Shown here: positions 1 through 10,686 of the stretch, in pieces
Layout: every line of letters begins with the position of its first letter
Numbering within the stretch: the stretch's first letter is position 1
Assembly: GCA_920105625.2 (NCBI GenBank)
Contig: OV050030.1
Location: forward strand, 351,540,425-351,604,424
DNA: 64,000 nt
Source: Clusia tigrina
Lineage: Eukaryota > Arthropoda > Insecta > Diptera > Clusiidae
Reading direction: 5' to 3'
Position numbers and translations under genes: made by a program
Notes under the pieces: model-generated
Databases searched by the model: none
What the model was told of the DNA's origin: nothing
The model's input: only the letters and a program-made list of their open reading frames with translations

Positions 1-46
1 TTGCTCTTCTTCTTTATAGGACTTCTTATTACGTTGATATTCTTTG
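1..46. other. Flank outside the inverted repeat
   Basis: Unique-looking sequence to the left of the large inverted repeat. The repeat match begins at 47; the bases before it do not match the sequence after 6112, so no target-site duplication is seen. Confidence 0.5.
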
Positions 47-124
47 GTGAAACTTATATCCTCAAGAAAACCACTAGGCCAGTTTCTGTGGACTCAAAAG
101 CACACCAAATCCCATTTGATATAA

Positions 125-432
125 TGCTGCATACACACGAGGCAACCGTTGTTGCAACCAAGGCATGTTGCTTCGACGTTTGCCTCGTGTGTAGCTTTGT
201 TGCTTGTTGAAATGCGTGTTGCCACAACCGTTGCCTGAAATATCAAAACATTTTGATATTTTGTGATGGTTGCCCAACGGTTGCATTGAATCGTTGTTTA
301 CTGCTTTTACTGGGATAGTTCGTTGAAAACATGCGTGAAAAAATTTGCGTTTCTTCCGCGTATGTCCGTTTGATTTCATAATTGAACAAGAAAAACTGGT
401 TGCTTGGACGGTTGTCCCGTGTGTATGCATCT
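125..432. mobile_element. PIF/Harbinger-type remnant, short form (left arm)
   Basis: The ends are related imperfect inverted repeats with the core TGCATACACACG followed by a GGCAACCG-like block, flanked by TAA at 122-124 and 433-435. A 3-bp TWA duplication is the usual Harbinger signature. The interior is about 308 bp and lacks the transposase stretch found in the right-arm copy (5392-6034). It also holds an AT-rich palindrome around AAAACATTTTGATATTTT near 245-278. Confidence 0.6.
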
Positions 433-532
433 TAAAGACCATATCGGAAACAGCAAAGTCTGCACTATGCAATGTGAACTAAATTTCATAGGCTATATTT
501 AATTGGCTCCATGGTGCTAATTCTGCAGGTAG

Positions 533-1134
533 TAGGGTAACCAGATTCAAAATGTATAAAAACAGTACAAAGAGTAAATAAAAAAGGTACAATTCGAAAA
601 AAAAACAGTACATAAGTTTTTTTTATTAAAATAAGAACAAACACATTTATATTTCAATTCAATATAACATAAAAATATAATAAAAACAGTAAAATTGAAA
701 TCTCGAGAAGTTTTTGTGTTTCGCACTGTTCTTTTTGAAGTAAATTTTGTTGAATACACAAAGTAGCAATTTTCATTTTCATGTAGAAAAGATTATGTAA
801 ACTAAACAAAGTGAAGTTCTTTTTATAACAGGGTGGCTCAAATCTGTTAAATTCCTGTATTACACCAATTTTTACACTTAAAGAAACAAGGAGCTTATTT
901 ACAGTTTGTTGAAAAAATGGTACATAATTTATAAAATCAATACTTTTACGTACTGATTTTGATGTTGTGCGAAAAGAGAGCTTATTTACAGTGTGTATAA
1001 AAAACCAGGACAAAAGCAGTACAAATTTTATAAAATCAGTACTTTTGCGTACTGATTTAGATGTTGTGAATAAAACAGTACACTCGTAAAAAACAGTACA
1101 TGTACTGTTAAAAACAGTACGTCTGGCAACCCTA
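533..1134. mobile_element. 602-bp non-autonomous hAT-type MITE
   Basis: The element begins TAGGGTAACCAG and ends CTGGCAACCCTA (imperfect inverted termini). It is flanked by a perfect 8-bp direct repeat GCAGGTAG at 525-532 and 1135-1142, the duplication length of hAT elements. The right arm of the big inverted repeat has a single uninterrupted GCAGGTAG-equivalent (about 5291-5298), so this is a clean insertion. The interior has many copies of an ACAGTAC motif near both ends and a 100-bp-spaced direct repeat (about 931-969 and 1031-1070). No transposase is encoded. Confidence 0.8.
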
Positions 1135-1939
1135 GCAGGTAGTCATTCCTACAACCACACCATATGAGATTCACTTGGATCGGTTAAGCGCACTCGAAAC
1201 TAAACTAACTAAAAATGTTTTTCTAACCTACCTTACATTATAAATTCCCTTAGTTAACACCATCATGCTGTCAACTACATCGCCCTTCTCCTGGCCGCAC
1301 TCCTCCATTCATCATTTGTGTCTCATGAAAAATAAAATACGAACGAAAAACCTACAATTCAACATCGATCTGGAAAATAGTTGAATATAAAACTATTCAA
1401 CTCGCAGGAGAATGCTAGTGACTTGTTAATTTTGACTTATATATTTGTATGATCAGCTGATTAGCACGATTAAGTAAAGTGCACACATATTTATATTATT
1501 AATTCTATTAACTTTTCTATAAATTAACTACCCTTTCAATAAACTGACAATTAACATTCATTACGTATATAGTTTTTGTTTGCAATTTATTCTCTTCCAA
1601 GTAACCTGTAAGGAACCTTCCTGTCTACGCTTGTGCTAAGGTGACGATCGTCGTTGTCCAGGGTTCATACAAAATTTATTTATTCGCAGGGTTGATTTAT
1701 AATTATTATTTATTATTAGAAAACTTAACCTATCCAACATTGATACATACTTAATTCTATTACAATGTGTTTTCCTGAAGTACGGCCGTGGTTTACAATA
1801 TATTACCAGACCGTAGCTTTTACAATGATAAAATATTTCACTCTATTTACGTGTGGTGGCGAGGAATCCCACGTTGCGGCGAAATAGTGCGTGGTGTTGA
1901 CTTATCTCCTGTACATTAGATCACGAGCGTATGGGTTAG
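1135..1939. other. Left-arm interior, no gene seen
   Basis: AT-rich sequence shared as an inverted copy with about 4485-5298. I see no supported ORF, RNA gene or element terminus in it. Confidence 0.5.
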
Positions 1940-2320
1940 CACCGAGAAAGGCAGACGAATCCCGGAATTCTCAGTGAAACTAAAGCGTCAACGTGTCCGT
2001 GAATATCGCTAGGCGCTGCTTTGAACAAGAGCTGAGAAAAGCAGACGAATCCCGAAATTCTCAGTCTCGCAAAAAGCCAGAGTCTCAAGCGAGTGTCCTA
2101 TGTCCTGGTTAACACTGAGAAAGACAGACGAATCGCGAAATTCTCAGTGTAACGAAAGCGTCAGTGTTCAGTGAATACTCGCTAGGTGCTGCTTTGAACA
2201 AGAGCTGAGAAAGGCAGACGAATCCCGAAAATCTCAGTCTTGCAAGTAGTCAGAGTCCAAGCGAGTATCTTACGTCTATGTTAGCACTGAATCCCGAATT
2301 TCTCATTGTAACTATGCGTC
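1940..2320 (+). repeat. ~173-bp tandem repeats with hairpin cores
   Basis: Units start near 1940, 2113 and 2283. Each carries short inverted blocks of the form CTGAGAAAGGCAGACGAATCCC followed closely by TTCTCAG, and a CGCTAGG(C/T)GCTGCTTTGAACAAGAG block. Only the first unit is shared with the right arm of the inverted repeat; the others lie in the central spacer. The unit is not one I recognise. Confidence 0.65.
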
Positions 2321-3150
2321 AGTGTCCTAGGATAGTTACCTGTACTGGTGTTGTCACTCTGATGGCTAGCCGAGAAATAAGGGCTGAGTTACGCTCTGTA
2401 CACGTGTATATAATCCCTTCTCAGCTGTTTGTGGTGTTCGAGCGCGTTACCATATGGCCACCAAGTGTGCTACGTTCGGTGTTGCAATTGTGTAGCTCTA
2501 GTGGCCGTTAGATGGCGGTGATAGTTTTTAGGTGTGGGCAACTCACATGCGCTCATGCGTGCCCACGTTGTGAGACCAAAATACGAGGATGTTCAGCATT
2601 TTGGTTCCTCACAAACCTATACTCGAACCACTTCATCAAGTTCTTGATTATACGATATACATTCTATACATCTTATCATTCTTTTTATAAGTTACACGAT
2701 ATAATTGCCATGTAACATTCTGCACACTATATTTTGGTACATATATTTAAGTTTTGTATATAGTATTTTATTAGTTAGTATTATATTAGTTCAAGGTTCG
2801 TCGGTTTTTTCTATTTAATTAAATAAACATATTTGATATCAATATTTCGAACTTCAGGTCCAATCCTCAATGTGTTTCTGTGAAACGTGCTGCGTGACGT
2901 CATTAGCACATTATTTGTTTTTCAAAATAGCTGAGAGGAAAATAACAGACTGCTCATTGCTTGACCAAGTGATATATATACCTTGATTGTCGATGCATGA
3001 TAATGTGAAAATTCATTTTATACGTTTGTTATTTGTGTTATTGTTGACACAACAATGTATCACTGCTCCTTACCACTGTATGGAGAAGATATTAGTGAAC
3101 ACTTATTATTTTAGAAAAACAATAAAAATAAAAGTAATTAGAGAGAGAGT
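2321..3150. other. Central spacer, no gene recognised
   Basis: The spacer between the repeat arms, upstream of the Jockey fragment. It holds GC-richer patches around 2380-2590 and AT-rich sequence after 2620. The short ORFs here have no recognisable motif and I do not support them as genes. Confidence 0.4.
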
Positions 3151-4400
3151 TTACAATGGTGATAAGTCTGCTCTCTTCAAGCAGGTCGTGAGGCTTGTTT
3201 GTAGTAAATTCCTAGCTAGTATATTGGGGTGGGTCGATAATTTTAGTTGGTAGTTCTTTTTGCCATCTGAATGCCTCTGACCTGTTACGAGCACACCTAG
3301 ATCTAGGTGAATGTTTAGATTTTCATGAACCACGGTGCACCAGTGATTGTGCGTAGTATTGTAGACTGCGTCCTTTGCAACAGTTCGGTGTCTGATGTTT
3401 TTGCTTCTCCCCACAGCTAACTTCTATATGTCCAGATGGGTACTATTATGGTTTTATATAGGAGTACTTTGTAGTCAAGGCTTAGTTTTGAATTTGAATT
3501 TAAAAGCCAGTTTAGACTTGCAGCTTTTAGTTTGATGTGCGCTCTTTTCTTTTCTATGTGTGCTCTCCAGGTAAGGCGTCTGTGGAGGTGAATGCCTAAA
3601 TATTTCACTTCTGTCTCCTGTGGGATAGTTTTGTTGTTGATTATGATTGGAGGAGACGTGTATTTGTTGTGTAAATGTTATGTGTGTGCTTTTTTGTTCA
3701 TTTACTGCGATGCGCCAGTTCAAAAGACTATTTTCAACCACGTGTAAATGTTCTTTGAGATCACGCAATGCTATTTGACGGTGCTTGTGGCAAGATAAAA
3801 TCGCAGTGTCATCGGGAAAAGTTAAGGTGAGCAGATATTTGTCTGTTGGTAAATCTGAGGTGTATAGTGTGTACAGTATCGGTCCAAGAACACTTCCTTG
3901 AGGTACTCCAGCCAATATATCCACTTCTGGTGAACGAAAATCTTCACATTTGACTCGAAATCGCCTACCCTTTAATTATGATTCCAGGATACTATGGATA
4001 TTTGAAAGGAAAAGTTTTCTTATTTTATAGACGAGGCCCTCGTGCCACAATTTGTCAAAGGCTTGTGCTTGTGGATTCTAGGGTGTTCAGGGCGAGATGT
4101 AGGCCTGTATACCTCTTTCAATTTCGTCGCGTAATGCGTTTCGTAGTTTATTTTTAGCTGTCGTGAGTTTTTGCTTCAGCGCTGGTGACCTGTGCGTTTG
4201 CCACAGTCGTCTGAGCCGTCTCTTTGCCGTTATCAATCTTTCAATTTCGAATGATGTAGAGCATATTGATTTGCTATGGTTTTGGCCATTTGGGGGTGTA
4301 GCGTGGATTGCTGCTGATACCAGTGTGCAGTTTAATGTTTGTACTGCGGAATCTAATTTATCCGGGCATTTAATACTACATTTATCAGGAAGGTGACTGC
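3151..4400 (-). pseudogene. Jockey-clade non-LTR retrotransposon, reverse transcriptase fragment
   Basis: Reading the minus strand from 4400 down, one meets a linker region resembling the Jockey EN-RT spacer (around 4350-4100), then RT motifs: a GVPQGSVLGP block near 3905-3880 and the catalytic box near 3815, where Ala of the usual FADD box is Pro (FPDD). After a frameshift near 3600 come the thumb region (KYLGIHL) and the C-terminal NLNIHLDLGV-type tail ending at about 3151. In-frame stops and at least two frameshifts make it a dead 5'- and 3'-truncated copy. It sits inside the two arms of the large inverted repeat. The clade call rests on these motif neighbourhoods and would need alignment to be exact. 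Confidence 0.8.
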
Positions 4401-5391
4401 AAATATATTTACGAATTTAAACCAATTTTTTTTAGCTTTAGTTTCACTGAGAATTCCGGGATTCGTCTGCCTTTCTCGGTGCTAACCCATACGCTCGTGA
4501 TCTAATGTACAGGAGATAAGTCAACACCACGCACTATTTCGCCGCAACGTGGGATTCCTCGCCACCACACGTAAATAGAGTGAAATATTCTATCATTGTA
4601 AAAGCTACGGTCTGGTAGTATATTGTAAACCACGGTCGTACTTCAGGAAAACACATTGTAATAGAATTAAGTATGTATCAATGTTAGATAGGTTAAGTTT
4701 TCTAATAATAAATAATAATTATAAATCAACCCTGCAAATAAATAAATTTTGTATGAACCCTGGACAACGACGAGCGTCACCTCAGCACAAGCGTAGACAG
4801 GAAGGTTCCTTACAGGCTACTTGGAAGAGAATAAATTGCAAACAAAAACTTTATACGTAATGAATGTTAATTGTCAGTTTATTGAAAGGGTAGTTAATTT
4901 ATAGAAAAGTTAATAGAATTAATAATATAAATATGTGTGTACTTTACTTAGTCGTGCTAATCAGCTGATCATACAAATATATAAGTCAAAATTAACAAGT
5001 CAGGAGCATTCTCCTGCGAGTTGAATAGTTTTATATTCAACTATTTTCCAGATCGATGTTGAATTGTGGGTTTTGTTATATGTTTGTCGTTCGTATTTTA
5101 TTTTTCATGAGACACAAATGATGAATGGAGGAGTGCGGACAGGAGAAGGGCGATGTAGTTGACAGCATGATGGTGTTAACTAAGGGAATTTATAATGTAA
5201 GGTAGGTTAGAAAAACATTTTTAGTTAGTTTAGTTTCGAGTGCGCTTAACTGATCCAAGTGAATCTCATATGGTGTGGTTGTAGGAATGACTACCTGCAG
5301 AATTAGCACCATGGAGCCAATTAAATATAGCCTATGAAATTAAGTTCAGCATTGCATAGTGCAGACATTTCGGTATCCGATATGGTCTTTA

Positions 5392-6034
5392 AGATGCAAA
5401 CACACGGGGCAACCGTCGGAGCAACGTGTTGAAGCCACCAGTTTTTCTTGTTCAATTGTGTAATCAAACGGATATACGCGGAAGAAACGCAAATTTTCGA
5501 AATTAGTGACGTGCTAAGGGAGATAGCTGTGATTATTGTAATTGACGAACTGCTGTATGAAGATGAGGAAGAGGAGATGCAACCAGAAAAGAAAAGAAGA
5601 ATGTAGTCAAAAAATAGGCTTTTAAAGAAAGAAGAATTTTCAAATGATAGGTTGTTGCAGGAATTAAAAGAAAATTATCCAAAAGACTACCGAAATTTTA
5701 TGACGATGGACGAAGAAACATTCGAAAAATAGTTGGACATGATGAAATTTAACCAATTTTCATTGTTTTCAATTTGCCATTTTTGTTTGCTTCACAATTC
5801 ACAATTCACAGTTTTCATTTCTCACTCCGCGAATAGCAAAAACACCTTCTCAGCACGCATGTTTTCAACGAACTAACCCAGTAAAAGCAGCATCACAAAA
5901 TATCAAAATGTTTTGATATTTCAGGCAACGGTTGTGGCAACACGCATTTCAACAAGCAACAAAGCTACACACGAGGCAAACGTCGAAGCAACATGCCTTG
6001 ATTGCATCAACGGTTGCCTCGTGTGTATGCAGCA
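5392..6034 (+). mobile_element. PIF/Harbinger-type remnant, long form (right arm)
   Basis: Inverted ends AGATGCAAACACACGGGGCAACCG and the matching block ending ...TATGCAGCA, flanked by TTA at 5389-5391 and 6035-6037. It occupies the position homologous to 125-432 in the left arm but is about 335 bp longer, and the extra sequence encodes a Harbinger nuclease N-terminal fragment. Both forms carry the same AT palindrome and GGCAAC-rich subterminal blocks, so they derive from one insertion that predates the arm duplication, or the arms were later homogenised. Confidence 0.65.
5488..5755 (+). pseudogene. Harbinger transposase N-terminal fragment
   Basis: The plus-strand reading contains a DELLYEDEEEE acidic stretch, a basic KKRRM block, then the LLQELKENYPKDYRNFMTMD region. 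This matches the conserved N-terminal segment of PIF/Harbinger nucleases (the usual pattern is 'LL.EL...D...FRNFLRM....F..LL'). Stop codons follow the basic block and the FEK position. The catalytic DDE core is absent. Read as a decayed transposase start, not a host gene. Confidence 0.6.
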
Positions 6035-6112
6035 TTATATCCAATGGGATTTGTTTTGCTTTTGAGTCCACAGAAACTGGCCTACTAGTTTTCTTGAGGA
6101 TATAAGTTTCAC

Positions 6113-6207
6113 ATGGAAACGCTGAGTATTCTCTTCCAAATTTGGGTTGTTTGTTCTCACATAACTAAGTGTCTTCCTCAGTTATAAAGCTTGTGCCTAG
6201 ATCATGC
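6113..6207. other. Flank right of the inverted repeat
   Basis: No feature recognised. Confidence 0.3.
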
Positions 6208-6350
6208 GAACTAAGTAGGATGTAATAATATCGATGTAGACTCTCTGCGAAAAGTACTGTATCTAGTTTTATCATGAACTAAGTGGGATGTAATAGTACC
6301 GATATGGATTCTCTGCTTACAAGGCTGTATCTAGTTTTATCATGAACATG
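6208..6350 (+). repeat. 68-bp tandem duplication
   Basis: Units start at GAACTAAG (6208) and GAACTAAG (6276), with a third partial start at 6344. Each contains GATGTAATA, CTCTCTGC and TATCTAGTTTTATCAT. It lies just outside the large inverted repeat. Confidence 0.75.
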
Positions 6351-6732
6351 TTTTTACATTCGGAATGGGTATAATATTGTTACGAAATTGCCCTCTTGAC
6401 AATTTACTCTGTTACAAAATTGCCTTCCTGACAATTCCTCTAACTCTCTGTACTCGGACTCGTACCACTGGATTGTGTAGTAATCAAACAATCGCTAGTT
6501 AAATTAAAATAATTAGCTTTATTTAATTATTGCTATATACACATTTAATATTAGGCTTAAAGTTTACTTAGTTATTATTTGCACTTTATTACACAAACCA
6601 TTAGTCACTTTATTTACTAATGAATTTCATCACTTTACACAATTACAAATACTGCTGCTTCGATTATAATGCTCTATGTACACACTGTCACGATCTCTAT
6701 TCGAATCACCTCGACTTTGCACAGGCTTGTGC
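6351..6732. other. Possible LTR-like remnant, no gene
   Basis: Starts near a TGTTACGAAATTGCC block that is echoed as TGTTACAAAATTGCC 34 bases later, then runs AT-rich to the 3' tail of the I-clade element. The reverse strand has AATAAAGC-type polyadenylation-like sequence. It may be the target LTR into which the I element jumped, but no partner LTR was found. Confidence 0.25.
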
Positions 6733-6936
6733 TTTTTATTTATTTATTTATTTATTATTATATGTACAATAATTATTAATAATTAGAATACATAATAAAG
6801 GAGCACTAGCTGCCAAGGCTTTTGGCTCTCTGGTACATATAGGCATTATGATAAGTTATTTTACTAAATATAAAATACTTACATACAATTTAAAAATGGA
6901 GTAAAGCTAAAGTTATAAATAATTATATTAAATGTT

Positions 6937-9900
6937 TTATGTTTGAATTAAGAAATTGTTAATTTTTTGTATGTTCACATTATTTATTGTTTTTAAAAAG
7001 TTTGATGGGGATTGATCTTGAAAAATCTTAATTCGTATTAAGGAAAATTGTGTGCATTCATCGAGAATATGAGTTACTGTCAGAGGAGTTGAATTGCAAT
7101 ATGGACATGATTGTATTCCAGAGCCTTTTAGTAAGTGTATATGTGTGAGGTTTGTGTGTCCGATTCGAAGGCGGGTGAAAGCTTGTAAGTGGTCGCACCG
7201 ACTGTTCGGAGGGTACATTGCCTTCGTACCATCTACGTTCATATTGGCATAGTGGTGGGTAATGTTTCGCCATTTGTCCATTCTTAATCTATTTAGATAA
7301 TAATCTATTGCTCTGAGTGAATCTTTCTTTTCTGTAGAATAAATGAGATGTAGAGGCTGCTTTGTAGCTAATTTCGCCCTTTCGTCAGCAATTTCATTAC
7401 CAATGATACCCGCATGACCTGGCAACCACATAATTTTGATTTTAGTTCTATATTGATCTAAAATGTTGCGAATGTTTATTATAAGGTTACTTTTGTTCGC
7501 ATAGTTCATCAGAGCAGATATTGTCGATAGGCTATCAGTGCAAATCAAGTATTTGCAGTTTGATTTGGAAGCATGAAGAGCTGCTTGAAGGATTGCTATA
7601 GACTCAGCTGTATATACAGAACAATGTGGTTGTAGAAGGCAAGTACTAACGGTGTTTCCGAGATCGTCCACTACAGCAAATGAGGTGTTGCTATCCATAG
7701 AGGAGGCATCTGTGAAGAGACATTTCCAAGATTTTTCTAGAAAGGGTTGAGTTAATTCTCGGAATAAGCATTGATACGTTTGAGTGCTTGTATTGCTTTT
7801 CGAATATGGTTTTAAGTCGAGAAGGAACGAGGATTTCAAGTGTCGCCAAGGTGATGAATTATCATGTTTTTTCATTATGGGAAGCGTGGAAAATCCCAAT
7901 TCTTTCACATACTTAATACACTTTATGATGGTGGAGTTTCTTCTAAGGCTGTGTTTGTACTGTAAAGCTCTCTTCACTGTTTTGTGCAAAATTATATTAT
8001 TGCAGCAGAAGAGCTTAGGAATAAGTTTTAAGGTATTGCGTGTGACCATTTCATCAATACTTGGTAAGCCAGCTTCGGTTAGAATACAATGAATTGGTGA
8101 TGTTGGATATGCTCGTATACTCCTTCGAGCAGTGGTGTGATATGCGGGTGTAATAAGTTTTAAATTACTTTTAGCGCAGTGTCCATATATTTCTAATCCA
8201 TATGCTAATTTTGATATAATTAAGGACTTGGTTATATTAATTAATGTAGCTGAGTGAATCAAACAATGTTTTGAAGATAGATATTTAATTATATTAAGCC
8301 TGGCAGCTATGTTCTTTTTTAAATATATACAATGTTCCTTAAAAGTAAGTTTCTTATCAAATAATATTCCAAGGAATTTTAAAGTATTAGCGTGAACAAT
8401 GTTTATATTTTTATAATGAAAATTTGTAAAATTACATGAATATTTTTTACATATATGAAAAGTTTTACATTTCTCATAGGTGATGCTAGCCCCTGATTGT
8501 TCGGACCATTTGGAGATGTCTGTTAATAAGTCTGAAAAATCTTTCTCAACTGCTCGCAAATCGTTAGATTTAGAAAAAACTATAATATCGTCAGCATACA
8601 TAATATGTGATAATTGTCGATAGTTTAGAGCGATATTGCTGATTTCATTAAATGCGATAACGAATAGAACTACTGAAAGGGGAGATCCCTGCGGAATGCC
8701 ATTGAATAAATTATATGACTGGGAGTACTTGTGATTGAGCTTTACGTTAAATGTGCGATTTGTCAAAAAGGATTTGATGAAGTTGTATAATTTTTTTCCC
8801 ACTTTCCATATAGCCAATTGTCGCAAAACTATATGAGCTCCGACTCTGTCGAAAGGTCTTTCAAAATCAAGACTTAATACAGATACATGATTTCTGTGTG
8901 CCAGAGCTGTAGCTGTAAAATGATCGAAGTACAAAAGTGCATCCATTGTGCCTTGGCCTTCTTTGAAGCTAACTTGATGCGGACTGATGTAGTTATTTTT
9001 TCGAGCATACCACATTAAGCGCTTTGCAATGATTTTTTCCATTATCTTTCCAAGGCATGGAAGAAGGGAGATTGGCCTGTAACCGGTAATTACTGTTGCG
9101 GGTTTATTTGGTTTCTGTATAGGAACAATGGATGCGCTCTTCCATGCTTGAGGATAAACACCTTGATCCAGAATATTATTATATAGTTTAATAAGTTTGT
9201 CTTTGAGACTCGTGGGCAAATTTTTGATCATAGGAAGTGATATTCTATCTCTACCAGGTGTTTTACCTATCATTGCAGAAATAGTGGTATTGAATTCATA
9301 ACACGTTATTTTAGTATCAATTATTTTAGCTTGTGGAGAGGGATATTCGTTTTTGTAATCATGATTTAGAATTAGGTTTTTATTAGTAATGAAAGATCTG
9401 TGGAAGTTTGAATTATGGGAATACAAAGACCACGTAGAAGCAAAAAACTCGCAAATATCTTTTGCACTGTAAAGAGGGCCATGAGGTGTTTCAATAAACT
9501 TGATTGAGGATTGAGAATGTGACCCTGCAAGCATTTTCAAGTCAGACCAAAGTTTTTTTGGATTGGTTTGGGGAGTTATTGAAGCTGTTTAAGTCTCAAG
9601 ACTTTTTCTTTTAGCTTCCTTAAGCTTTTTCCTAAATATAGCGTTAGCTTTCTTATACTTCAATAAGTTTATGCTTGAACGCATTCTCCTATATTCGATC
9701 CATAGTTTCTGTTTTTCCTTTCGCAAGTTTGTCAGCTCGCATGACCAGTAGGGGACAATTAACTTATGTAGCTTATTTTTAGTTTGAGGAATTGCATAAT
9801 TAGCAGCAGTTCTTATCAATTTTACAATGGAGGCAGTTTCCTTATTTATGTTATTAGATGGTATAGTATTTGCCGTAAGTTGTTTAGCTAGCATTTCGTA

Positions 9901-10611
9901 TTAATTCCAGTTAGCTTGGTCTGTTAAAAATTTTGGCTTGGGTTTACCTTTATTTAATAGGGGTGTTATTAAATTTGTTATAATAGGGAAGTGATCACTA
10001 CCATGTAAATACGGGAGAGTGGAGCTTGATAGTTTTAAGGCAATATTGGCGGTACAAATAGTCAAATCTATGTGGGTAAATGTTTGGTGTGTTGAGAAAT
10101 GTGTCGGTGAGCCATCATTCAGTACGATAAGATTTTCAGATAAAATCAGATTTTCTAATATTTTTCCCCTGTGGTTAGCTGTGTGGGAACCCCAAAGTGG
10201 GCTCCAGGAGTTAAAATCTCCAATAATGATTATTGGTGTTGAAAATTGGCTAGTTATGTCCAGTAATTCTTTCAAACTAAAATGTTGTTGTGGTGGAATG
10301 TATAGGGATAATATGGTAAATTTAAAGCCTATGTTAATTTCTATGGCAATATTGGCAATATTTGATTGGACATTTATTCGAGTATGAGAAATGTCCTTTT
10401 TTACAAGTACTGCGATTCCCTGTTTAGAGGTGGAATTTATCGGTAAATTGTAAAAGTAACTGGTATATTGTTTTGGGACTGCTGCTGATTTGTTTGCTGG
10501 TATGTGTGTTTCTTGAAGAGAGATAAAGCATGGGTTTTTTTCTTTGATAAGTATTTGTAATTCGTTAAAATTGTTGTAATATCCTTTTATATTCCATTGT
10601 AATAGTTTCAT
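6937..10611 (-). pseudogene. I-clade ORF2 polyprotein (EN-RT-RNase H), two in-frame stops
   Basis: One reading frame of about 1,224 codons, interrupted by TAA at about 9901-9903 and TAA at about 9589-9591. The endonuclease comes first (LQWNIKGYYNN at its start, QETHIP, IIIGDFNSWSPLWGS, GSDHFPI). RT follows, with GYRPISLLPCLGKIMEKI, GIPQGSPLSVVL and the catalytic MYADDIIVF. RNase H is next (LFTDASS, CTDSLSTISAL, LPGHAGIIGNEIADERA), then a C-x2-C-x8-H-x4-C tail (CPYCN...HILDEC). All catalytic boxes look normal except SLDFERPFDRV, where a RT motif-A Ala/Lys position reads Arg-Pro. No frameshift is needed to read it through, so the copy is fairly recent. Confidence 0.88.
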
Positions 10612-10686
10612 TACAAAATGGTAACAAAATTTAAAATATAAAGAATTATTATTATTTGTTTTTAATATCTGCGTGATTTAAATGTA

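Larger units (their letters stand above)
47..1986 (+). repeat. Left arm of a 6 kb inverted repeat
   Basis: This arm reads as the reverse complement of 4435-6112 over its whole length, apart from a 602-bp insertion at 533-1134 and a shorter Harbinger remnant at 125-432. Base identity is high, for example the blocks at 47-102 versus 6057-6112 and at 1860-1986 versus 4435-4565, with scattered substitutions that show the two arms are separate sequences. A long-armed structure like this fits a foldback-type element or an inverted segmental duplication. No transposase of its own is seen, and the termini show no clear target duplication. Confidence 0.85.
4435..6112 (-). repeat. Right arm of a 6 kb inverted repeat
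   Basis: The reverse complement of 47-1986 without the hAT-type MITE. It holds the longer Harbinger remnant. The match ends at 6112 (ATATAAGTTTCAC) on the outer side and at 4435 (GCTTTAGTTTCACTGAG) on the inner side. Confidence 0.85.

Noticed and set aside
1940..2320. CRISPR-like repeat spacing
   Set aside because: Units are about 173 bp, degenerate, and in an insect genome; no Cas genes.
47..6112. Assembly hairpin artefact as the cause of the inverted repeat
   Set aside because: The arms differ by a 602-bp MITE, a 335-bp Harbinger segment and scattered substitutions, so they are separate sequences.
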